Of a stretch of 20,696 bases of DNA, positions 15,981 to 20,696 are shown in pieces. The DNA lies in assembly GCA_046259385.1 (NCBI GenBank), contig JBJYWI010000114.1:1-20696 (forward strand). Reading direction: 5' to 3'. The notes under the pieces are model-generated. The model did not search any database. It had not been told where the DNA came from and worked only from the letters and a program-made list of their open reading frames with translations. The position numbers were made by a program, and so were the translations under genes. This DNA is from CAVWDI01 sp046259385 (GTDB taxonomy: Bacteria; Chloroflexota; Anaerolineae; Anaerolineales; UBA4823). Every line of letters begins with the position of its first letter. Within the stretch, counting starts at the first letter, position 1.

Positions 15981-15987
15981 AGTGATA

Positions 15988-16001
15988 TATTTCACGAAAT
16001 A
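15988..16001. promoter_or_regulatory. Palindrome TATTTC-AC-GAAATA, candidate operator
   Basis: Two perfect 6-base arms with a 2-base centre, positioned about 8-21 bases after the -10 hexamer and so across the expected transcription start. This is where a repressor would act. AT-rich palindromes arise by chance, so confidence is low. Confidence 0.3.
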
Positions 16002-16043
16002 ATGTGCGCCAGATAGCACGGGTTCTTAACTTTAAGGTAGAAA

Positions 16044-17072
16044 ATGTTCCGCTCCCGTTACAGTTTTTATGTTCTTCTCCTTATTGGGACAATTACACTG
16101 GGGTTACTTGGACTATTTTCACAACACGGACGCGCATTCGATGACCTTCCCAGCGAAGATAAGACCCCTCAACCTTCCTATGCAACAGATCTGAATACAC
16201 TAACATCAAATATTCTTAGCACGTCAGATATTCCGGAAAGAACCGAAATCCCCGCTCCTGATAAAGACCCCTGTCTGCACTGCCACATCCAGGGTGAATT
16301 CAGCAATATCTGGACACCATTTGGGCGTTGGTTTCTTTTCGGATCCATGGGTTTGTTTTTCATATTTGGGGTATATAGAAGTGCAAGTGTGTGGAAAAAT
16401 AAGACTCCCTGGAAACCGATTTTACACCGGGCAGCGGAATGGGTAGATATTCGGTATGAGCTCTCAGAACCGTTATCTAAAGCACTAAACAAACCGGTTC
16501 CAAAATACGCCACCCGGTGGTTTTATTGTCTGGGTGGGATCACCGGTTTTCTCTTTGTGGTCCAGGGAATTTCTGGAATCATGCTGGCATTTTATTACAA
16601 CCCTACCATTGAGGCAGCATATTCCAGCATTCTATATATTGAAACCCAGGTAAGTTTCGGTTCAGCAGTACGTTTTATCCATCACTGGTCAGCAAATGGA
16701 ATGATCTTGATGTGTATAGCACATATGATGAGGGTTTTTATAATGGGAGCATACAAAACCCCGCGCGAGCTCAACTGGATCAGTGGTGTGTTGCTGCTCA
16801 TCCTGACGCTTGCATTTGGTTTTACGGGTTATTTACTTCCATGGGACCAAAGAGCATTTTGGGCCACAACTGTGGGCTCTGAAATCGCTGGCAGTATTCC
16901 TGTCATTGGAGAACTAGCACTGGTGTTTCTGAGGGTGGGATGGAATGTTACCGGGCAAACTCTCAGTCGATTTTACGCCTTGCATATACTGGTTTTGCCA
17001 ATATTTACTCTAATATTAATGGCTTTGCATTTCATGATGATACGTAGGCAGGGAGTCGCCAGACCGATGTAA
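16044..17072 (+). CDS. Cytochrome b6-type subunit of a Rieske/cytochrome b complex with N-terminal CxxCH heme-c segment
   Basis: The 342-residue protein has an added N-terminal part: a hydrophobic segment (8-26), an extracytoplasmic stretch with the heme-c motif C77-L-H-C80-H81, and a helix (about 94-113). The b6 domain follows from about 133. FYCLGGIT places Cys162 where cytochrome b6f binds heme c(n). The b-heme ligands are His213 and His227 (14 apart) and His314 and His329 (15 apart); the 15 spacing is that of b6-type rather than mitochondrial-type proteins. GYLLPWDQRAFWAT and PVIGELALVFLRVG are also b6-like. The protein should oxidise menaquinol together with the next two gene products. 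AAGG seven bases before the ATG is a fair ribosome site. It is the first gene of a tight operon. The extra heme-c segment could replace a separate cytochrome f or c1. Confidence 0.9.
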   Translation: MFRSRYSFYVLLLIGTITLGLLGLFSQHGRAFDDLPSEDKTPQPSYATDLNTLTSNILSTSDIPERTEIPAPDKDPCLHCHIQGEFSNIWTPFGRWFLFGSMGLFFIFGVYRSASVWKNKTPWKPILHRAAEWVDIRYELSEPLSKALNKPVPKYATRWFYCLGGITGFLFVVQGISGIMLAFYYNPTIEAAYSSILYIETQVSFGSAVRFIHHWSANGMILMCIAHMMRVFIMGAYKTPRELNWISGVLLLILTLAFGFTGYLLPWDQRAFWATTVGSEIAGSIPVIGELALVFLRVGWNVTGQTLSRFYALHILVLPIFTLILMALHFMMIRRQGVARPM

Positions 17073-17087
17073 ATCTGGGATCAGTCT

Positions 17088-17489
17088 ATGGTTGAAGAAG
17101 AAAAGAAAAAAGACGATACTATTCCTTTTTACCCGGATCATATCCGGACTGAATTCTATGTAACGCTTGGGGTGTTTGCGCTTATTCTTGTTGTAGGATT
17201 GGTTGGATTACTTACACCTTTAGGATTAGGACAGCCAGCTGATCCGATGGTTACCCCCGAACACATTAAACCAGAATGGTACTTCCTCTCACTTTATCAA
17301 TTACTAAAATTTATCCCTAAGACTACTGGGGCAGTTGCACCTATTCTAGCTTTGCTTCTCCTCTTAGCGTGGCCTTTTATCGACCATAAACCCGATAAAA
17401 CCAAACAAACTTATAGAAACAGATTGATACTCTCAGTTACAGTTCTAATACTACTTGTTGGATTGACCATATGGGGAGAGTTGAGTTGA
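17088..17489 (+). CDS. Cytochrome b C-terminal domain protein (subunit IV / PetD-like)
   Basis: The 133-residue protein supplies the C-terminal half of cytochrome b, split off as in b6f complexes. It has three hydrophobic helices (about 22-42, 80-98 and 112-130). The quinol-oxidation motif PEWY is at 62-65 within PEHIKPEWYFLSLYQLLKFI. The N-terminal MVEEEKKKDD is charged and cytoplasmic. PEWY is the usual form in b6f and menaquinone-type complexes. The gene starts 15 bases after the cytochrome b stop and overlaps the Rieske gene by 19 bases from its ATG. It is a little shorter than chloroplast subunit IV (about 160 residues). No heme-c motif is present, unlike the QcrC fusion of Bacillus. Confidence 0.9.
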   Translation: MVEEEKKKDDTIPFYPDHIRTEFYVTLGVFALILVVGLVGLLTPLGLGQPADPMVTPEHIKPEWYFLSLYQLLKFIPKTTGAVAPILALLLLLAWPFIDHKPDKTKQTYRNRLILSVTVLILLVGLTIWGELS

Positions 17490-17926
17490 CCGAAAAACAA
17501 ATAACCCGCAGAGATTTCCTGGAGCTGGGAAAGAAACTGCTGATTGTTACAGGATTGGCAGCAATCTTTGCTCCTGTGGTGGCTTTCTTCTTCCCGGTAA
17601 AATTAGAAGAAATGCCTGTTGATCCCGTCTCAGCCGGATCAATTGAAGAATTCCCATTAAACTCAAGTAAAACTTTACGGTTTGGTCGTTACCCCGCTTT
17701 AATAATCCATCTACCCGTAGGATTTCGAGCGTATTCGGCAGTTTGCACCCATTTTGCCTGTATCGTTAAATGGGACCATAATCTGGGCAAAATTGTATGT
17801 CCATGCCATGAAGGTCTTTTCGATCCGCTTGATGGTTCCGTAATATCCGGTCCGCCGCCTTCACCTCTTAAACAATTATCGATTGAAGTGATAGACGAAC
17901 AGGTATTTATTGGAGCAAACGAATGA
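17471..17926 (+). CDS. Rieske 2Fe-2S protein of the cytochrome b complex
   Basis: The 151-residue protein takes one electron from quinol at the outer face. An N-terminal twin-arginine-like motif TRRDFLELGKKLL (12-24) precedes one membrane anchor (about 24-42), as expected for export of a folded 2Fe-2S protein. Cluster box 1 is CTHFAC (C92, H94, plus C97 for the disulfide) and box 2 is CPCHEGLFD (C110, H113, plus C112). GPPPSPL follows. A TTG at 17486 is an alternative start giving 146 residues; it has GGGGAG at a proper distance and would begin MTEKQITRRDF. The stop overlaps the next ATG as ATGA, so the operon continues without a gap. Confidence 0.94.
   Translation: MGRVELTEKQITRRDFLELGKKLLIVTGLAAIFAPVVAFFFPVKLEEMPVDPVSAGSIEEFPLNSSKTLRFGRYPALIIHLPVGFRAYSAVCTHFACIVKWDHNLGKIVCPCHEGLFDPLDGSVISGPPPSPLKQLSIEVIDEQVFIGANE
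17474..17479 (+). promoter_or_regulatory. Shine-Dalgarno-like GGGGAG within the start of the Rieske gene
   Basis: GGGGAG lies directly after the ATG at 17471 and 6 bases before an in-frame TTG at 17486. If used, the Rieske protein starts at the TTG and overlaps subunit IV by only 4 bases (TTGA). The ATG has only a weak GGA (17459-17461) upstream. Confidence 0.35.
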
Positions 17927-19854
17927 CAACCCAAACCAGTGCTCCAGATATTTCTAAGGATCGCTCCACAAGTCCTTGGAATATTGACCAATTAATTCAA
18001 CATTGGATACCACGGATCAGGCGTTTGTTCGATAACGCAATCCTTCAAAAACGTGTTTACGGAAAAATATACCCTGGCATAATGCATGCCCTGTTATTTT
18101 GGGGTGTGACGATACAAATCATTGGCACAGTGATCAATCTTATGCAGATGGCTCTATTTGTGCCTTTTGTTGAACTCCCTTTTCCAAGAGGTATGGCATA
18201 TTTAATCTACGAGTTGTTGATGGATACAGCCGGGATTGCTATTTTAATCGGGGTTACAATGGCTGCATTTCGCCGGTTTGTGATTCGACCAAAATCACTC
18301 CCTTCCAGATGGGACGATATCTATGCACTAATCCTGCTGGCTTTAGTCGCTATTCTTGGATTTACTCTGGAAGCATCCCGAATCATCTCTGCCAACCCTT
18401 TGTGGGCAAATTGGTCGCCTGCTGGAAATGCATATGCAAAATTATTATCAGGGATTGGGTACAATCCGCTCTCAGCAATTCAGCTGCACACTTCACTCTT
18501 CTGGATCCATGCAGCTCTGGGGCTCTTATTTCTGGCAAGCATCCCATTTACTAAACTTAGACACCTTATCTCTACCCCACTAAACATTCTTACATATCCA
18601 GATAGGAAAACCGGCGAGCTAGACACAATAGAGAACATTGAAGAGGTTGAAAAGCTTGGTGTCGGCAGAATTGATGAATTTAATTCGTTTCAACTTGTTT
18701 CAATAGATGCATGCCTGCAGTGTGGAAGATGCGAAGAAGTATGCCCAGCAACAATCAGCGGAGCATCTTATTCCCCCCGCAGTCTGATTCAATCACTGAG
18801 AGATGTTTTACATTCCGATCTGATTGCCTCCAATGGGGAAAAAATCCAAAACATAATCGGCGAAACTTTCCCGGAAGAGTTCGCATGGGCATGCACAACT
18901 TGCGGTGCATGCATAGAAAAATGCCCTGCATTTATAAATCCGGTTGACGAAGTCATCGATCTTCGCAGGTATCAATCATTGACAACCGGAAAATTACCTA
19001 AAAGTATTGGGGATACGTTACGAAATTTTGAGAGACATGGAAATCCCTGGGGTTTTCCGCTGGAACAACGTTCAACCTGGAAACATGGACTTGAAATTCG
19101 GGAGTTGAGTGAAGGCGAAGAAACGGATGTTCTGCTTTTCCTAGGTTGTGCTTTCGCTTTGGATGAACGCAATATCAGAGTCACAAAATCATTTATAAAC
19201 CTTCTCAAAGAATCGCAGATTGATTTTGCTATCCTTGGTTTGGACGAGGTCTGTTGTGGTGAAACAGCCCGCAGAATGGGAAATGAATATCTATTTCAGG
19301 TATTTGCGGAGCAAAATATTGAAGTGCTTTCATCCGTCAAATTTAATCGCATTGTGACACAGTGCCCCCATTGTTTTAATACCATCAAAAATGAGTATCC
19401 AAAATTAGGCGGCGCCTTTCAAATTCAACATTACACTGAATTTCTGGTTGAAATTCAAGGTTTCAACAAAAATTTGAAATATGAAGGTAATGGGGAAAAC
19501 CAGACCATTACTTACCACGACTCCTGTTATCTGGGTCGTATTAACCAAATTATTGAACAACCCCGAAAACTATTGAGAAATTTAAATATTGATATTGTTG
19601 AAATGGAGCGTAATCGTAAAGATAGTTTTTGCTGTGGTGGTGGGGGAGGGCAAATGTGGATGGAAACAGATGTGGAGGCTCGCATAAATTATGAGAGGTT
19701 ACACGAGGCGCTTGAAACTAAAGCGGAACTGATCGCAACCGCCTGTCCATATTGTTTGCTTATGTTTGACGATGCAATCCGGTCTAAGGGTATTACAAAT
19801 GAGGTAAAAGTGATGGATATATCTGAAATTCTGGAGAGGAATTTAATAGAATGA
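17923..19854 (+). CDS. Membrane NarI-like/HdrD-like fusion iron-sulfur oxidoreductase (paralog 2, in the cytochrome b operon)
   Basis: The 643-residue protein has the same layout as the gene at 9132: membrane helices near 52-72, 92-118, 133-150 and 186-208, then two 4Fe-4S sites (C264/C267/C270/C274 and C324/C327/C330/C334), then two CCG domains. Both CCG domains keep all five cysteines: C409, C444/C445, C481/C484 and C535, C570/C571, C608/C611. That is the ligand set of the two non-cubane 4Fe-4S clusters of HdrB. Possible heme ligands are His55, His189 and His196; the helix near 133-150 lacks the His seen in paralog 1. Translation is coupled to the Rieske gene by ATGA. Placement in a cytochrome b/Rieske operon implies that its electrons reach or leave the menaquinone pool in concert with that complex. 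Substrate unknown; a thiol/disulfide or a soluble iron-sulfur partner is likely. Confidence 0.87.
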   Translation: MTTQTSAPDISKDRSTSPWNIDQLIQHWIPRIRRLFDNAILQKRVYGKIYPGIMHALLFWGVTIQIIGTVINLMQMALFVPFVELPFPRGMAYLIYELLMDTAGIAILIGVTMAAFRRFVIRPKSLPSRWDDIYALILLALVAILGFTLEASRIISANPLWANWSPAGNAYAKLLSGIGYNPLSAIQLHTSLFWIHAALGLLFLASIPFTKLRHLISTPLNILTYPDRKTGELDTIENIEEVEKLGVGRIDEFNSFQLVSIDACLQCGRCEEVCPATISGASYSPRSLIQSLRDVLHSDLIASNGEKIQNIIGETFPEEFAWACTTCGACIEKCPAFINPVDEVIDLRRYQSLTTGKLPKSIGDTLRNFERHGNPWGFPLEQRSTWKHGLEIRELSEGEETDVLLFLGCAFALDERNIRVTKSFINLLKESQIDFAILGLDEVCCGETARRMGNEYLFQVFAEQNIEVLSSVKFNRIVTQCPHCFNTIKNEYPKLGGAFQIQHYTEFLVEIQGFNKNLKYEGNGENQTITYHDSCYLGRINQIIEQPRKLLRNLNIDIVEMERNRKDSFCCGGGGGQMWMETDVEARINYERLHEALETKAELIATACPYCLLMFDDAIRSKGITNEVKVMDISEILERNLIE

Positions 19855-19931
19855 ATGATTCTGCCAGACAGGATCTCCTGACCAAGAAAATGTTGACCTT
19901 AGAATTAAGATGGGTTAGCCTTCGAGAGTGA
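19851..19931 (+). other. 26-codon ORF, either a leader or a frameshifted gene start
   Basis: ATG at 19851 overlaps the stop of the NarI-HdrD gene (ATGAATGA) and runs to TGA at 19929-19931. The peptide starts MNDSARQDLLTKKM and ends ELRWVSLRE. In the next gene's frame, the codons before its ATG read DGLAFESDVAK after a TAA at 19906-19908, so loss of one base near 19914 would join the two into a longer N-terminus. Whether this is a real small peptide, a true frameshift or chance is undecided. Confidence 0.3.
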
Positions 19932-19941
19932 CGTGGCAAAA

Positions 19942-20696
19942 ATGGAATCATACTGGGCAGTAAAGACAAATGGGGACCCCATCAGCGCAGTTCAAAATAT
20001 TGTGCTGCGTTTCTGGGAACAATTAAATATCGATGCGATGATTGTTCCAATCAATAATAATGAAAACAATTTACCGAAGGCAAGAATTATCCAAGATACT
20101 GACCTTATTAAAGAACTTAACCCTTTCAAGCCGGTTATGGCAGACAATTCAGCGAGATTGGTGCCTGAATTTATAAGTAACCTCCCAGATAAAAAAATTG
20201 GCGTATTGCTGCGTCCTTGTGAAATAAATACATTAATCGAACTTTCGAATATTGGCGGATTTTCTTTACTGAATGTATTCACGATCTCATTTGATTGCCT
20301 TGGAACACTCCCAGTTGCAGATTACATTTGGAAGAAGAAGCACATGTCGGTATCTCAAAATTCTAATCAAGAATTTCTCAAATTCTCGCGACAAGGAGGG
20401 ATATTATCCTACCGCAACCGCCCAGCATGCCAGATATGCAGCTCGCCTGAGGCAGAATCTGCAGATCTGAATATTAATATATTTGGGCTTCCGGTACGAA
20501 AAGTATTATTGATCAAGAGAAATGGCCATGACAAAAATTTTAAACTTGATTTCAGGAAATTTTTTTATGAAATAGCAGAACCAGATCTGGTTGAGCAACA
20601 TAAAAAAACCACATCCCGAATAATCGAGCGTAATAAAAGAACATTTCTCCGGTCAGTAAAGGATATTGAAAAAATCCTTCCAGGCAATGTTGAAGA
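19942..20696 (+). CDS. FrhB/FdhB-like iron-sulfur flavoprotein (coenzyme F420 hydrogenase/formate dehydrogenase beta family), 3' end cut
   Basis: The frame stays open from ATG 19942 to the window edge (251 codons plus two bases). A GTG at 19933, with GAGAG four bases upstream, is an alternative start. The protein begins MESYWAVKTNGDPISAVQN. It has IGVLLRPCEINTLIEL (86-101), FTISFDCLG (113-121) and CQIC (163-166), followed by DLNINIFGLP. The RPC(D/E), then DC-G, then CxxC pattern with DL-IN-G is that of the FrhB/FdhB N- and C-terminal domains, which bind a flavin and 4Fe-4S clusters and exchange electrons with F420, NAD(P)H or ferredoxin. Cysteine clusters expected further on are beyond the edge. 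It is 87 bases after the NarI-HdrD gene on the same strand and most likely cotranscribed. Donor identity is unknown. Confidence 0.75.
   Translation, partial: MESYWAVKTNGDPISAVQNIVLRFWEQLNIDAMIVPINNNENNLPKARIIQDTDLIKELNPFKPVMADNSARLVPEFISNLPDKKIGVLLRPCEINTLIELSNIGGFSLLNVFTISFDCLGTLPVADYIWKKKHMSVSQNSNQEFLKFSRQGGILSYRNRPACQICSSPEAESADLNINIFGLPVRKVLLIKRNGHDKNFKLDFRKFFYEIAEPDLVEQHKKTTSRIIERNKRTFLRSVKDIEKILPGNVE

Noticed and set aside
9132..19854. The two NarI-HdrD genes considered as a recent duplication or mobile pair
   Set aside because: Their DNA and much of their protein sequence differ widely, including ligand sites, and no repeats or transposase sequence flank them; an old paralogy is more likely.
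19992..20470. Short open frames on both strands inside the last gene
   Set aside because: They are shadows of the FrhB-like reading frame, which is open from 19942 to the window end and has family cysteine motifs.

Overview
The window is a chromosomal segment of low-to-moderate GC (about 40%, estimated by eye) from a bacterium that is most likely a member of the Chloroflexota, probably an Anaerolineae-like lineage. The lineage call is inference. It rests on long Thr/Pro-rich linkers behind membrane anchors (LCP protein, S41 protease), the fused alpha/beta 2-oxoacid dehydrogenase E1, menaquinone synthesis, NarI-HdrD fusion proteins, and frequent non-ATG starts with weak Shine-Dalgarno sites. 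There is no rRNA, tRNA, CRISPR array or insertion sequence.

Region 1 (1-3839), envelope and housekeeping genes. The left edge cuts a minus-strand putative molybdenum-carrier (cpYpsA/SLOG) gene. Next to it is a minus-strand membrane ORF that ends in the first helix of a bacterial sugar transferase and stops there, so it looks truncated. A divergent extended -10 promoter then drives an LCP (LytR-CpsA-Psr) envelope protein overlapping rsmA/ksgA. These converge on a DPM1-like polyprenyl-phosphate glycosyltransferase.

Region 2 (3985-9123). A complete three-gene ABC importer (lipoprotein binding protein of the NMT1/SsuA type, ATPase, permease) converges on menA. Divergent from menA is a secreted PDZ-S41 protease whose usual catalytic lysine position holds asparagine.

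Region 3 (9132-15851), redox and central carbon. A NarI-HdrD fusion protein (five membrane helices, two 4Fe-4S sites, two CCG domains) follows the protease after 8 bases. After a 366-base gene-free stretch carrying a 9+9 inverted repeat come a fused E1, a lipoyl E2 and a NarL/FixJ response regulator, the last two overlapping by one base.

Region 4 (16044-20696), the most interesting part. This is one tight operon: a b6-type cytochrome b with an added N-terminal CxxCH heme-c segment and the b6f heme-c(n) cysteine, a subunit-IV-like protein with PEWY, a Rieske protein, a second NarI-HdrD fusion protein, and the start of an FrhB/FdhB-like iron-sulfur flavoprotein cut by the right edge. It reads as a menaquinone-linked Rieske/cytochrome b complex genetically fused to a heterodisulfide-reductase-like and F420/formate-dehydrogenase-beta-like electron module. 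menA in the same window fits menaquinone as the shared carrier. The two NarI-HdrD paralogs differ in predicted heme and cluster ligands, which suggests different partners.
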